This document shows, one piece after another, positions 40,684 to 50,266 of a stretch of 64,000 nt of DNA. Location: NCBI RefSeq assembly GCF_015291625.1, contig NZ_CP030047.1:2232001-2296000 (forward strand). Direction: 5' to 3'. The notes below the pieces were generated by a model. It ran no database searches. It saw nothing but the letters and a program-made list of their open reading frames with translations, and was not told the origin of the DNA. Position 1 is the stretch's first letter. Each line of letters begins with the position of its first letter. The translations under genes were made by a program, and so were the position numbers. Origin of the DNA: Bradyrhizobium sp. CCBAU 53421. GTDB taxonomy: Bacteria > Pseudomonadota > Alphaproteobacteria > Rhizobiales > Xanthobacteraceae.

Positions 40684-43005
40684 ATGAGCGAAACCATTGG
40701 CTACCCCGATCCCGGCCTCGATCTGTCCGATGGTTTCAAGCCGCATACCTCGCATTGGGGCGTGTTCTCGGCGCGGCTCGGCAAACAGGGTCTCGAAGTC
40801 CGGCCCTATGGCGGAGATCCCGATCCGAACGGCATCATCAACAACTTCCCCGGCGCGCTGCGCCACCAGGCACGCATCGCCCAGCCTGCGATCCGCCGTG
40901 GCTGGCTCGAGCGTGGGCCGGGTCCCGACGATCGCCGCGGCCGCGACGAGTTCGTCTCGGTGAGCTGGGAGCAGGCGCTTGATCTGCTCGGCGGCGAGCT
41001 CGCGCGCATCCGCGACACGATCGGCCCCGGCGCGGTGTTCGGCGGCTCCTATGGCTGGTCGAGCGCGGGCCGCTTCCACCACGCGCAGAGCCAGGTGCAC
41101 CGCTTCCTCAACATCGCGCTCGGCGGCTATGTCCGCTCGGTGAACACCTATTCCTCGGGCGCGTCCTCGGTGCTGCTGCCGCAGATCCTCGCCGGCTACG
41201 AGGACATCACCAAGCGCAACGTCACCTGGGAGCAGATCGCGGCTGAAACCGACATCGTGCTGGCGTTCGGCGGCATGGCGCTGAAGAACTCGATGGTCGC
41301 CGGCGGCTCGATCAGCAAGCATGTCGAGCGCGGCGCGATGGAAGCGGCGCAGCGGCGCGGCTGCCAATTCATCCTGGTCAGCCCGCTGCGCGACGATCTG
41401 CCGGTCGAGGCCGGCGCCGAATGGCTGACGGCCACCCCCGGCACCGACACCGCGCTGATGCTCGGCATCGTCCACACGCTGGTCAGCGAAGGCCTGCACG
41501 ATCAGGCCTTCCTCGATCGCTACACCGAGGGCTGGCCGGTGTTTTTGCGCTATCTGACCGGCGAGGCCGACGGCGTGCCGAAGAGCGCCGAATGGGCCGC
41601 GGCGATCTGCGGCATCGATGCCGGCACCATCACGACGCTGGCGCGGCGGCTCGCCGGGCGGCGTTCGCTGATCACCGTCTCGCATTCGTTGCAGCGCGCC
41701 GAGCATGGCGAGCAGCCGGTGTGGATGGGCATGGTGCTGGCGGCAGCGCTCGGCCAGATCGGGCTGCCCGGCGGCGGCTACGCCTATTCGCTCGGCGCGA
41801 TCGGCTACTACGGCCGCCGCGTCAACGCGGTGCCGGGGCCGACGCTGGGGCAGGGCCGCAACGGCGTCGCCGACTTCATTCCGGTGGCGCGCATCGCCGA
41901 CATGCTGCTCAATCCCGGCACGACCTATCGCTACAATGGCGAGACGCGGACCTATCCGGATATCCGCCTGGTCTATTGGGCCGGCGGCAATCCGTTCCAC
42001 CATCACCAGGACCTCAACCGCCTGCGCAAGGCGTTTGCGCGGCTCGACACGCTTGTGGTGCATGAGCTGGCCTGGACCGCGACCGCGCGCCACGCCGACA
42101 TCGTGCTGCCCTCGACCATGACGCTGGAGCGCGAGGACATCGGCTATTCCAGCAACGATCCCTTGATGGTCGCGATGCACCGGATCGCCGAGCCGTTCGG
42201 CCTCGCCCGTGACGACTACGAGATCTTCGCCGATCTCGCCGAGCGGCTGGGCGCCCGCGAGCCCTTCACCGAAGGGCGCACCTCGCGCGAGTGGCTGGAG
42301 CATCTCTATGAGCCGACCCGCAAGGCGCTCGCCGCGCGCGGGCTCGAGGCCCCTGACTTCGAGGAATTCTGGGCGCGCGGCAGCCTGGTCGTGCCGCAGC
42401 ATCTCGACGACGGCGGCTCGCTGCGCCGCTTCCGCGAGGATCCGGTCGCGCGGCCGCTGCCGACGCCGAGCGGCCGCATCGAGATCTTCTCGCAGAAGAT
42501 CGCTGGCCACGGCGATGCGGATTGTCCGGGCCATCCGGTCTGGCTCGAGAAATCAGACACGCCGAAACCTGGCTCGCCGTGCTTCCTCGTCGCCAACCAG
42601 CCGGTGACGCGCCTGCACAGCCAGCTCGATTTCGGCGGCCACTCGCTCGACGCCAAGCATCGCGGCCGCGAGGTCGCGCGCATGAACCCGCGCGATGCCA
42701 AGGCGCGTGGCATCACTGAGGGCGACATCATCCGCATCTTCAACGCGCGCGGTGCTTGTCTGGCCGCGGTGCATGTCACCGACGGCATCGCGCCCGGCGT
42801 GGTGCAGCTGCCGACCGGCGCCTGGTACGACCCGATGGATCCCGAGGAGGAAGCGCCGCTCTGCGTGCACGGCAATCCGAACGTGCTGACCCGCGACATC
42901 GGCACGTCATCTTTCGCGCAGGGCTGCACCGGCCAGCTCACGACCGTCGAGGTGGAGCGGTTCAACGGCAATCTGCCGCCGATCCGGGCGTTCGATCCGG
43001 CGTAA
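40684..43005 (+). CDS. bisC: molybdopterin oxidoreductase, BisC/DMSO-reductase family
   Basis: 773 residues, the length of biotin sulfoxide reductase. FGGSYGWSSAGRFHHAQSQVHRFLN and VNTYSSGASSVLLP match the DMSO/TMAO/BSO reductase branch, where the Ser in Y-S-[ST]-G-A ligates molybdenum; RLHSQLDFGG and GCLAAVHVTDGIAPGVVQLPTGAWYDP are the C-terminal molybdopterin-binding blocks. No Tat leader and no N-terminal 4Fe-4S motif, so it is likely cytoplasmic like BisC. It reduces S- or N-oxides such as methionine or biotin sulfoxide. GGAGGAG precedes ATG 40684. Confidence 0.85.
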   Translation: MSETIGYPDPGLDLSDGFKPHTSHWGVFSARLGKQGLEVRPYGGDPDPNGIINNFPGALRHQARIAQPAIRRGWLERGPGPDDRRGRDEFVSVSWEQALDLLGGELARIRDTIGPGAVFGGSYGWSSAGRFHHAQSQVHRFLNIALGGYVRSVNTYSSGASSVLLPQILAGYEDITKRNVTWEQIAAETDIVLAFGGMALKNSMVAGGSISKHVERGAMEAAQRRGCQFILVSPLRDDLPVEAGAEWLTATPGTDTALMLGIVHTLVSEGLHDQAFLDRYTEGWPVFLRYLTGEADGVPKSAEWAAAICGIDAGTITTLARRLAGRRSLITVSHSLQRAEHGEQPVWMGMVLAAALGQIGLPGGGYAYSLGAIGYYGRRVNAVPGPTLGQGRNGVADFIPVARIADMLLNPGTTYRYNGETRTYPDIRLVYWAGGNPFHHHQDLNRLRKAFARLDTLVVHELAWTATARHADIVLPSTMTLEREDIGYSSNDPLMVAMHRIAEPFGLARDDYEIFADLAERLGAREPFTEGRTSREWLEHLYEPTRKALAARGLEAPDFEEFWARGSLVVPQHLDDGGSLRRFREDPVARPLPTPSGRIEIFSQKIAGHGDADCPGHPVWLEKSDTPKPGSPCFLVANQPVTRLHSQLDFGGHSLDAKHRGREVARMNPRDAKARGITEGDIIRIFNARGACLAAVHVTDGIAPGVVQLPTGAWYDPMDPEEEAPLCVHGNPNVLTRDIGTSSFAQGCTGQLTTVEVERFNGNLPPIRAFDPA

Positions 43006-43108
43006 TTTCACCGGGGATCACGAATAAATCATCGCTGTAGCGCTGGATGGCGTCCGATCGTTCGGCTACGGCATCACCAAGTCGTCCTCGAGTTCTGGAT
43101 TTGCCAAG

Positions 43109-44149
43109 ATGCACCTGAAAGCCCTGTTTCTCGCCGTCGCTGCAACCGTCGCGCTCGGTTCGTCCAACGCATCGGCGCAATCGGCCGCCGAGCCGGCCTA
43201 CGGGCCGGAATTGCAGGGTTTCGACTATCCCTATCCGGTCGAGCACTACCGCTTCAGCTCGCAGGGGCAGGAGCTCGACATGGCCTATCTCGACGTCAGG
43301 CCGGCGACGCCGAACGGGCAGACCGCGGTGCTGCTGCACGGCAAGAATTTCTGTGCCGCGACCTGGGACGGCACCATCAAGGCGCTCAGCGGCGCCGGCT
43401 ATCGCGTCATCGCGCTGGATCAAATCGGGTTCTGCAAATCCAGCAAGCCGGAGCGCTATCAGTTCACCTTCCAGCAGCTCGCCGGCAACAGCCGCGCGCT
43501 GCTGGCTTCACTCGGGATCGAACATTCGATCATGGTCGGCCACTCCACCGGCGGGATGCTGGCGATGCGCTACGCGCTGATGTATCCGGAGGCCACCGAC
43601 CGCCTGGTGCTGGTCGATCCGATCGGGCTCGAGGACTGGAAGGCCAAGGGCGTGCCGTGGCTCAGCCTCGACGGCTGGATGCAGCGCGAGACCCGCGTCA
43701 CCGCCGACAGCATCCGCGCCTATGAGCGCGCGACTTACTATGCCGACACCTGGGATCCGTCCTACGAGACCTGGGTGCAGATGCTGGCCGGCATGTATCG
43801 CGGAGAGGGCCGCGCCGCCGTGGCGTCGAGCTCGGCGCGGCTCTACGACATGATCGCGACCCAGCCGGTGTTCTACGAATTCGAGCAGATCAAGCCGCCG
43901 ACCTCGCTGTTCGTCGGCGACAAGGACACCACCGCGATCGCCAAGGACACCGCGCCGCCGGAGATCCGCAAGACGCTCGGCAATTATCCGGTGCTGGGCA
44001 AGGAAGCCGCCAGGCGAATTCCGCATATCCAGCTGATCGAATTCCCCGATCTCGGCCATTCGCCGCAGATCCAGGCGCCGGCCCGCTTCCACGAGGCATT
44101 GCTCGGCTGGCTGCAGCATCCGGAAACCGGCGCGACGCTGATCAAATAG
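43109..44149 (+). CDS. exported alpha/beta hydrolase
   Basis: 346 residues with a signal peptide (MHLKALFLAVAATVALGSSNASAQ). VLLHGKNFCAATWDGTI (oxyanion region), ALDQIGFCKSSKP, nucleophile elbow GHSTGGMLA, and late LGHSPQIQAP with the catalytic His; an acid at FVGDKDTTA. It is a periplasmic ester or amide hydrolase; substrate unknown. The two Cys (NFCAATW, IGFCKS) are unusual in a periplasmic enzyme and may pair. It converges on the HxlR gene. Confidence 0.8.
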   Translation: MHLKALFLAVAATVALGSSNASAQSAAEPAYGPELQGFDYPYPVEHYRFSSQGQELDMAYLDVRPATPNGQTAVLLHGKNFCAATWDGTIKALSGAGYRVIALDQIGFCKSSKPERYQFTFQQLAGNSRALLASLGIEHSIMVGHSTGGMLAMRYALMYPEATDRLVLVDPIGLEDWKAKGVPWLSLDGWMQRETRVTADSIRAYERATYYADTWDPSYETWVQMLAGMYRGEGRAAVASSSARLYDMIATQPVFYEFEQIKPPTSLFVGDKDTTAIAKDTAPPEIRKTLGNYPVLGKEAARRIPHIQLIEFPDLGHSPQIQAPARFHEALLGWLQHPETGATLIK

Positions 44150-44159
44150 GTCCGGGTAT

Positions 44160-44672
44160 CTAGGTCGATTCAGCGGCGCGCTTGGCGCGCTCCCGCGCGC
44201 TGGCGTGCACCGGCGACGATTTCCGGGCGCCGGGGCCCGGATGCACATGGACGTGCTTCGCGCTCAGCGGCTCGCCGCATTCCGAGCAGACCATGACAGG
44301 GTCGAACATCTTCCCGCAGGTCTTGTGTTCGTGCAGCAACGGCCGGCCGCGCGCATCGACCATGTGGATGTTGCCCCAGTGCACGATCGACATGATGATC
44401 GGATAGAGGTCGAGACCCTTCTGCGTCAGGATGTATTCGTAGCGCTTCGGCGCCTCCTGATAGGGGATCTTGCGCAGCACGCCGAAGCGCACCAGCTTCT
44501 TCAGCCGATCGGCGAGCAGATGGCGGGTGATTCCAAGCGATGCCTGGAAATCATCGAACCTGCGGATGCGCAGGAAACATTCGCGCAGGATCAACAGGCT
44601 CCAGCGGTCGCCGATCACGGCCACTGTGCGTGCCAGCGAGCACGGCTCCTCCTCGAGGGCATCCCATTTCAT
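44160..44672 (-). CDS. HxlR-family transcriptional regulator
   Basis: 170 residues from ATG 44672 (CAGGAG upstream). The winged HTH is CSLARTVAVIGDRWSLLILRECFLRIRRFDDFQASLGITRHLLADRLKKLVRFGVLRK. The 70-residue extension (HKTCGKMFDPVMVCSECGEPL) has four Cys/His and may bind zinc, less usual for HxlR. It is divergent from the catabolic operon and probably represses it via the two TTCTAAAA-type palindromes. Confidence 0.85.
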   Translation of the reverse strand: MKWDALEEEPCSLARTVAVIGDRWSLLILRECFLRIRRFDDFQASLGITRHLLADRLKKLVRFGVLRKIPYQEAPKRYEYILTQKGLDLYPIIMSIVHWGNIHMVDARGRPLLHEHKTCGKMFDPVMVCSECGEPLSAKHVHVHPGPGARKSSPVHASARERAKRAAEST

Positions 44673-44709
44673 CAGCGTCTCCTGCGGTCTTCGACGGCAT
44701 CGCACTAAA

Positions 44710-44725
44710 ATTCTAAAACAGAACT
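44710..44725. promoter_or_regulatory. HxlR candidate operator 1
   Basis: ATTCTAAAACAGAACT, an imperfect version of the palindrome at 44796-44812, next to the HxlR gene start; suited to autoregulation. Confidence 0.6.
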
Positions 44726-44790
44726 GACGTTATTTCAATAGGATGCCTACGCATTGGCCGTCGTTCGGCCATTAGATGATAAATATCATA

Positions 44791-44818
44791 TTGACAGTTC
44801 TAAAATAGAACTTATGGT
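44791..44818 (+). promoter_or_regulatory. catabolic operon promoter with HxlR operator 2
   Basis: AGTTCTAAAATAGAACT (44796-44812) is a perfect palindrome with 7-bp arms. It fills the spacer between a -35 TTGACA (44791-44796) and a possible -10 TATGGT (44813-44818), 16 bp apart, so bound repressor would block RNA polymerase. Confidence 0.65.
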
Positions 44819-44878
44819 TCGTCGACGATGAACCGGCGGCGACAGGCGATTGCCGCCAATCGAAGGGAAGGGCATTCC

Positions 44879-45517
44879 ATGGCTGCTCCACTCAAGGTCG
44901 AATTCCACTTCGATTTCGGAAGTCCCAACGCCTATCTCGCCGAGCTCGCGCTGCCCGGGATCGAGAAGCGCACCGGAGTGAAGTTCGACTATGTCCCGGT
45001 GCTGCTCGGCGGCGTCTACAAGGCGACCGGCAACATGTCGCCCGGCGAGTCGCTGCGCGGGATCAAGAACAAGCCCGAATACAACGCGCTCGAGACCGAG
45101 CGCTTCCTGCGCCGCCACAACATCACGAAGTTCACCATGAACCCGTTCTTTCCGGTCAACACGCTGGCGCTGATGCGCGGCGCGGTGGCCGCACAGTTCG
45201 AAGGCGTGTTCGAGCCCTATTTCCGGGCGGCCTACAACCACATGTGGGTCGAGCCGAAGAAGATGGACGACCCGCAGGTGTTCCGCGAGGCGTTCCTGTC
45301 CTCGGGTCTCGACATCGACCGTCTGATCGCCCGCGCCCAGCAGGATGACGTCAAGAAGAAGCTGATCGACAACACCAGCGACGCGGTCGCGCGCGGCTCG
45401 TTCGGCTCGCCGACCTTCTATGTCGGCAACGAGATCTTCTTCGGCAAGGACAAGGTGCGCGAGGTCGAGGAAGAGATCGTCGCGCAGCTGGCTGCCGGGC
45501 AGCGCAAGACCGCCTGA
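44879..45517 (+). CDS. DsbA-like isomerase, 2-hydroxychromene-2-carboxylate isomerase family
   Basis: 212 residues, GST-kappa/DsbA fold. HFDFGSPNAYLAELALP is the GSH-binding start, with FGSP (Ser in place of a CxxC motif) typical of HCCA isomerases; GSFGSPTFYVGNEIFFGKD is the C-terminal counterpart. It would catalyse a glutathione-assisted isomerisation in ring or thioether breakdown. First gene of the operon. Confidence 0.85.
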   Translation: MAAPLKVEFHFDFGSPNAYLAELALPGIEKRTGVKFDYVPVLLGGVYKATGNMSPGESLRGIKNKPEYNALETERFLRRHNITKFTMNPFFPVNTLALMRGAVAAQFEGVFEPYFRAAYNHMWVEPKKMDDPQVFREAFLSSGLDIDRLIARAQQDDVKKKLIDNTSDAVARGSFGSPTFYVGNEIFFGKDKVREVEEEIVAQLAAGQRKTA

Positions 45518-45568
45518 GCGGAAGACCTCAACACAACAAGCCCGAAGGGTAGCGACAGGGAGGTTTCA

Positions 45569-47116
45569 GTGCAGGCGCCGATCCGAATTATCGAAGGAAG
45601 TGTGGAAGGCTTGCCGAACCGCATCCACGAGGTGATCGACCATCACGTCGTGGCGACGCCGGATCATCCGGCGCTGATCGACGACAACGGACAGCTGACC
45701 TATCGCGAGCTCGATCGAACGGTCGGCCGCGTCGCCGAGGCGTTGCAGGCGCTGGGCATCCGCGCCGGCGACCGCATGATGATCGTGAGCGAGAATTCGA
45801 TTCCGCTGGCCTGCCTGCTGCTGGCGGCGAGCCGGCTCGATGTCTGGTCGATCGTGGTCAATCCGCGGCTGTCGCCGCGGGAGCTGGATCAGATCAGGGA
45901 TCACAGCGGCGCCCGCCGCGTGTTGCTGACCGCTGACGTGTCGCAGGAAGCAGCCACCCATGCTGGGCGTTATGAGGCTGCCGTGCAGGATGTCGGGCCG
46001 CTCCGTGGCGTCGCCGTCACGGGCCTTAATCTGGCGACCGTGGCCGAGCCGGTCGCGGCCGATGGCGCCAACCAGGTGGCGGTCCTCATCTACACCTCCG
46101 GCACCACGGGCACGCCGAAGGGCGTGATGCTGACCCATCGCAATCTCCTGTTCAGCGCCCGGGGCACCGCGGGCTTCCGCAAGATGGCGGCCGACGACGT
46201 GCAGTATTGCGTGCTTCCGATCTCGCATATCGTCGGCATCTCGCTGCTGACGATGACCTTGATGGTCGGCGCCACCGTGCGCCTGGTCGCGAAGTACGAT
46301 CCGGCCGCGTTGATCAAGGCGATGGCCGAAGAGGGCATCACGATCCTGAACGGCGTGCCCGCCACCTATCAGCGGCTGCTCGAATACCGCCGCAACGCCG
46401 GCCTGCCGAAGCTCGATCGCGGCCGGTTGCGGGTGATCTCGGTGGCCGGTGCGCCGCTCGATCTCGAACTCAAATCCCGGGTCGAGCAGGAACTCGGCCT
46501 GCCGCTGCTCAACGGCTATGGCATCACCGAATGCTCGCCCGGCATCTCCGGCGTGCGGCCCGACAACCCGCGGGCCGACCACGCGGTCGGCAGCGTGATG
46601 CCGGGCCTCGAGGCAAAACTGGTCAGCCGCGACCTCAAGCCGGTTGCACCCGGCGAAGTCGGCGAGCTGCATGTGCGCGGCCCCAACGTGATGCGCGGCT
46701 ATTACCGCGCGCCCGATCTGACCGCCAAGGCGATCGACCCCGACGGCTGGTTCAACACCGGCGATCTGGCCCGCTTCGAGGATGACGTCCTCTACATCGT
46801 CGGGCGCACCAAGGAGATGATCATCCGCTCGGGATTCAACGTGTATCCGGCCGAGATCGAGGCGGTGCTGAGTACGCATGATGCAGTTGTGCAGTGCGCC
46901 GTGGTCGGTCGGCCGGTCGAAGGCAATGAGGAGGTCGTCGCCTTCGTGCAGCTGATCAAGGGTTCGACCGCCACCGTGCAGGACCTGATGGCTCATATTG
47001 CTCCGCAACTCACCTCGTACAAGCGCCCGTCCGAGATTATCCTGATGGACGCGCTGCCCGCGACATCGACGGGCAAGCTGCTGAAGCACAAGCTGGCGGA
47101 GTCGCTGCGCAGCTGA
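45569..47116 (+). CDS. acyl-CoA synthetase (AMP-forming)
   Basis: 515 residues of the ANL superfamily. P-loop YTSGTTGTPKGVML, GYGITECSPG adenylate motif, GWFNTGDLARFEDD and YIVGRTKEMIIRSGFNVYPAEIE hinge, catalytic Lys in TSTGKLLK. It activates the pathway's carboxylic acid to acyl-CoA. GTG start behind GGGAGG. It is the committed step for the CoA enzymes downstream. Confidence 0.9.
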   Translation: MQAPIRIIEGSVEGLPNRIHEVIDHHVVATPDHPALIDDNGQLTYRELDRTVGRVAEALQALGIRAGDRMMIVSENSIPLACLLLAASRLDVWSIVVNPRLSPRELDQIRDHSGARRVLLTADVSQEAATHAGRYEAAVQDVGPLRGVAVTGLNLATVAEPVAADGANQVAVLIYTSGTTGTPKGVMLTHRNLLFSARGTAGFRKMAADDVQYCVLPISHIVGISLLTMTLMVGATVRLVAKYDPAALIKAMAEEGITILNGVPATYQRLLEYRRNAGLPKLDRGRLRVISVAGAPLDLELKSRVEQELGLPLLNGYGITECSPGISGVRPDNPRADHAVGSVMPGLEAKLVSRDLKPVAPGEVGELHVRGPNVMRGYYRAPDLTAKAIDPDGWFNTGDLARFEDDVLYIVGRTKEMIIRSGFNVYPAEIEAVLSTHDAVVQCAVVGRPVEGNEEVVAFVQLIKGSTATVQDLMAHIAPQLTSYKRPSEIILMDALPATSTGKLLKHKLAESLRS

Positions 47117-47167
47117 GGCTGCGCCGTCACCGCAAGCCAGTTCACTCAAACACGACCGGAGTACACC

Positions 47168-47905
47168 ATGCAGAAGAGAAACAAGACGGTGGCCGTCATT
47201 GGTGCCGGTGATTTCATCGGCGGCGAGATCGCCAAGAAGTTCGCCTCCGAGGGCTTCACCGTCTTCGCCGGCCGGCGCAACGGCGACAAGCTCGCGCCGT
47301 TGGTCAAGGAGATCGAGGCGGCCGGCGGCGAAATCCACGCCCGTTCGCTCGACGCGCGCAAGGAGGAGGAGATCATCTCCTTCCTCAACGACGCCGACAA
47401 GCACGCGCCGCTCGAGGTCTGCATCTTCAACATCGGCGCCAACGTCAATTTCCCGATCCTGGAGACTACCGAGCGCGTGTTCCGCAAGGTCTGGGAGATG
47501 GCCTGCTACTCCGGCTTCCTCGCGGGGCGCGAGGCGGCGCGGCTGATGACGGCGCGCGGCGAGGGCAACATCTTCTTCACCGGCGCGACCGCATCGCTGC
47601 GCGGCGGCAGCGGCTATGCCGCCTTTGCCAGCGCCAAGTTCGGCCTCCGCGCCGTGGCGCAGGCGATGGCGCGTGAACTCGGTCCGAAGAACATCCATGT
47701 CGCGCATCTGATCATCGATTCCGGCGTCGATACCGAATGGGTGCGGCAGCGCCGCATCGAGGCGCTCGGTCCGAACGCGCTCGACAATCCCGACCTGCTG
47801 ATGCCGCCCGCTTCGGTCGCGACGTCCTACTGGCAGCTCTACCAGCAGCCGAAGAGCGCCTGGACCTTCGAGCTGGAAATCCGCCCCTTCGGCGAGAAGT
47901 GGTAG
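47168..47905 (+). CDS. SDR-family protein with Phe in place of catalytic Tyr
   Basis: 245 residues. The N-terminal GAGDFIGGEIA is a variant Rossmann motif, NIGAN the NNAG counterpart, and GATASLRGG the Ser strand. The active site reads AFASAKFGLRAVAQAMARELGPKNIHVAH: F-x-x-x-K instead of Y-x-x-x-K. The C-terminus EIRPFGEKW is shared with the second SDR of this operon at 55347. Substrate unknown; the Tyr loss suggests altered or absent dehydrogenase chemistry. Confidence 0.8.
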   Translation: MQKRNKTVAVIGAGDFIGGEIAKKFASEGFTVFAGRRNGDKLAPLVKEIEAAGGEIHARSLDARKEEEIISFLNDADKHAPLEVCIFNIGANVNFPILETTERVFRKVWEMACYSGFLAGREAARLMTARGEGNIFFTGATASLRGGSGYAAFASAKFGLRAVAQAMARELGPKNIHVAHLIIDSGVDTEWVRQRRIEALGPNALDNPDLLMPPASVATSYWQLYQQPKSAWTFELEIRPFGEKW

Positions 47906-47917
47906 GGAGCATCACAG

Positions 47918-49099
47918 ATGGAGCTCGCGCTATCCCCTGAAGACGCGGCGTTTCGCGACGAAGTCCGCGCCTTCATCAAGGACAACTATCCGGCGGAGAT
48001 GCGCGTCCCCAATCCGGAGACCGATCTCTCCAAGGAGCAGATGCTGCTGTGGCATCGGATCCTGCACAACAAGGGCTGGATCGCGCCACTCTGGCCCAAG
48101 GAATATGGCGGGCCCGGCTGGTCGATAACCCGCCGCTTCATCTTCGAGCAGGAGACGACGCGCGCCGGCACGATGCCGCCGCTGGCATTCAGCGTCACCA
48201 TGGTCGGTCCCGTCATCTACACGTTCGGCAACGATGCGCAGAAGAAGAAGTTCTTGCCGCGCATCCTGTCCGGCGAGGATTGGTGGTGCCAGGGTTATTC
48301 GGAGCCGGGCTCCGGCTCCGATCTCGCCACCGTCCGCACCAAGGCGGTGCGCGACGGCGACCACTACCTCGTCAACGGGCACAAGACCTGGACCACGCTG
48401 GCGCAGCACGCCGACTGGATCTTCTGCCTGGTCCGTACCGATCCCACGGCCAAGCCGCAATCCGGCATCTCGTTCCTGCTGATCGACATGAAGTCGCCGG
48501 GCGTGACGGTGCGCCCGATCATCACCATCGACGGCTCGCACGAGGTCAACGACGTCTTCCTGGAGAACGTCCGCGTGCCCGCCGAGAACTTGATCGGTGA
48601 GGAGAACAAGGGCTGGACCTACGCCAAATTCCTGCTCGGCAATGAGCGCACCAGCATGGCCGGCATCGGCCGCTCGACGCGCTACATCGAGCGGCTGAAG
48701 AAGATCGTCAGGGCCGAGATTCCCGAGGACGATCCGGCGCATCTGGAATTCATCAGGGATATCGCCCGCGTCGAGCTCGACGTGCTGGCGCTGGAGGCGA
48801 CCGAGCTGCGCGTCGTCGCCCAGATGGCGCGCGGCATCGACCCGGGGCCAGCGGCCTCGCTGTTCAAGATCCGCGGCACCGAGATCTTCCAGGATATCAC
48901 CGAGCTGACGCATCGGGCGATCGGCAATTACGGCCTTGCGATCCGCGAACATCCGGTCAGCGCCAATCACTTCATGCCGGGCCCGGACTACGGCCACACG
49001 GCGTCGGAGAAATATCTCAATTCGCGCAAGCTCTCGATCTACGGGGGATCGAACGAGATCCAGCGCAACATCATCGCCAAGGCGGTGCTTGGTCTCTAG
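47918..49099 (+). CDS. acyl-CoA dehydrogenase, large subunit of a PimC-type pair
   Basis: 393 residues. LSPEDAAFRDEVRAFIKDNYP, GWIAPLWPKEYGGPGWS, CQGYSEPGSGSDLATVRTKA (FAD site), NGHKTWTTLAQHADW and KLSIYGGSNEIQRNIIAKAVL match the large subunit of pimeloyl-CoA-type dehydrogenases. IYGGSNE lacks the Glu of IYEGT, so the base must lie elsewhere or in the partner. It is followed 20 bp later by the small-subunit-like gene; an alpha2beta2 enzyme is likely. Confidence 0.85.
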   Translation: MELALSPEDAAFRDEVRAFIKDNYPAEMRVPNPETDLSKEQMLLWHRILHNKGWIAPLWPKEYGGPGWSITRRFIFEQETTRAGTMPPLAFSVTMVGPVIYTFGNDAQKKKFLPRILSGEDWWCQGYSEPGSGSDLATVRTKAVRDGDHYLVNGHKTWTTLAQHADWIFCLVRTDPTAKPQSGISFLLIDMKSPGVTVRPIITIDGSHEVNDVFLENVRVPAENLIGEENKGWTYAKFLLGNERTSMAGIGRSTRYIERLKKIVRAEIPEDDPAHLEFIRDIARVELDVLALEATELRVVAQMARGIDPGPAASLFKIRGTEIFQDITELTHRAIGNYGLAIREHPVSANHFMPGPDYGHTASEKYLNSRKLSIYGGSNEIQRNIIAKAVLGL

Positions 49100-49119
49100 C
49101 CACAAGCAACGAGGATCGG

Positions 49120-50250
49120 ATGGATATCCAGTTCACGGAAGAGCAGGAATTGTTGCGGTCCAGCGTCCAGCGGCTGCTGCGCGACCAGTATGATTTTGAC
49201 GCCCGCCGCAAGATCGTCGCGAGCGAGGAGGGACCTAGCCGCAAGCATTGGGCTGAGTTCGCCGAGCTTGGCCTGCTCGCCGCGCCGTTCTCGGAGGCCG
49301 CCGGCGGGCTCGGCGGCGGTCCGCTGTCGACCATGATCATCATGCAGGAGTTCGGCCGCCATCTCGTGGTCGAGCCGTTCGTCGAGACTGTTGTCGTTGC
49401 CGGTGGCCTGATCGAGCAGGTGGGTTCCGGCGCGCAAAAGCAAGCCTTCATTGCCGACATCATCGCGGGATCGAAGCTGTGGGCGCTGGCCTGGACCGAG
49501 AAGGGCTCGCGGTTCGATCTTGCTACCGTTACCACCACGGCGCGCCGCGACGGTGACGGCTACGTCCTCACCGGCGAGAAGACGGCCGTGATGGCCGCGC
49601 CGTGGGCGGATTATCTGATCGTCTCCGCGCGCACCTCAGGCCATCGCCACGATCGCGGCGGCGTCAGCCTGTTCGTGGTCGATCGCCGCGCCGCCAATCT
49701 CGATCTGCAGAGCTTCAGGACCATCGACGGCCGCCGGGCGGCCGAGATTAGCCTACGCGGCGTGCGCGGAGAGCTGCTCGGCAGGGAAGGGGAGGGCGTC
49801 GCTGCGCTGGAGGCCTGCCGCAACCGGGCGATCGGCGCGCTCTGCGCCGAGGCGGTCGGCGCGATCGGCGAGTTGAACGACGCGACGCTCGACTACTCCA
49901 AGACGCGCAAGCAGTTCGGCGTCACGATCGGCAGCTTCCAGGTGCTGCAGCACCGGATGGTCGACATGTTCATCGCGCATCAGGAGGCGCTGTCCCTGAT
50001 GCAGCATCTCAGCCTCAGTCTCAGCGACGACGAGGCCGGCGTCTCCCGGCTGGCCTCGGGCGCCAAGTCCAAGATCGGCTATGCCGGCAAGTTCGTGGCC
50101 GACCAGGCGGTGCAGCTGCACGGCGGCATGGGCATGACCGACGAGCTCAATGTCGGCCACTACTTCAAGCGGATTTCCTCCATCAACATCCAGTTCGGCG
50201 ATCCCGCCTACCACGTGCTGCGCTACGCGCAGCTCGACGCGGCCGCCTAA
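49120..50250 (+). CDS. acyl-CoA dehydrogenase, small subunit of the pair
   Basis: 376 residues. [17 protein letters not shown] start, [17 protein letters not shown], and [20 protein letters not shown] (the G-x-x-x-E-x-x-V block). The segment at the catalytic position reads INIQFGDP, again without the usual Glu. Pairs of this kind, one subunit with and one without FAD contacts, occur in steroid and dicarboxylate catabolism. Confidence 0.85.
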   Translation: MDIQFTEEQELLRSSVQRLLRDQYDFDARRKIVASEEGPSRKHWAEFAELGLLAAPFSEAAGGLGGGPLSTMIIMQEFGRHLVVEPFVETVVVAGGLIEQVGSGAQKQAFIADIIAGSKLWALAWTEKGSRFDLATVTTTARRDGDGYVLTGEKTAVMAAPWADYLIVSARTSGHRHDRGGVSLFVVDRRAANLDLQSFRTIDGRRAAEISLRGVRGELLGREGEGVAALEACRNRAIGALCAEAVGAIGELNDATLDYSKTRKQFGVTIGSFQVLQHRMVDMFIAHQEALSLMQHLSLSLSDDEAGVSRLASGAKSKIGYAGKFVADQAVQLHGGMGMTDELNVGHYFKRISSINIQFGDPAYHVLRYAQLDAAA

Positions 50251-50266
50251 GCCAGAGAGGCAAAGC

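Noticed and set aside
40621..42534. 637-codon open frame on the minus strand
   Set aside because: Antisense shadow of the BisC-like gene, typical of GC-rich DNA.
45566..47707. 713-codon open frame on the minus strand
   Set aside because: Antisense to the CoA ligase and SDR; no domain pattern.
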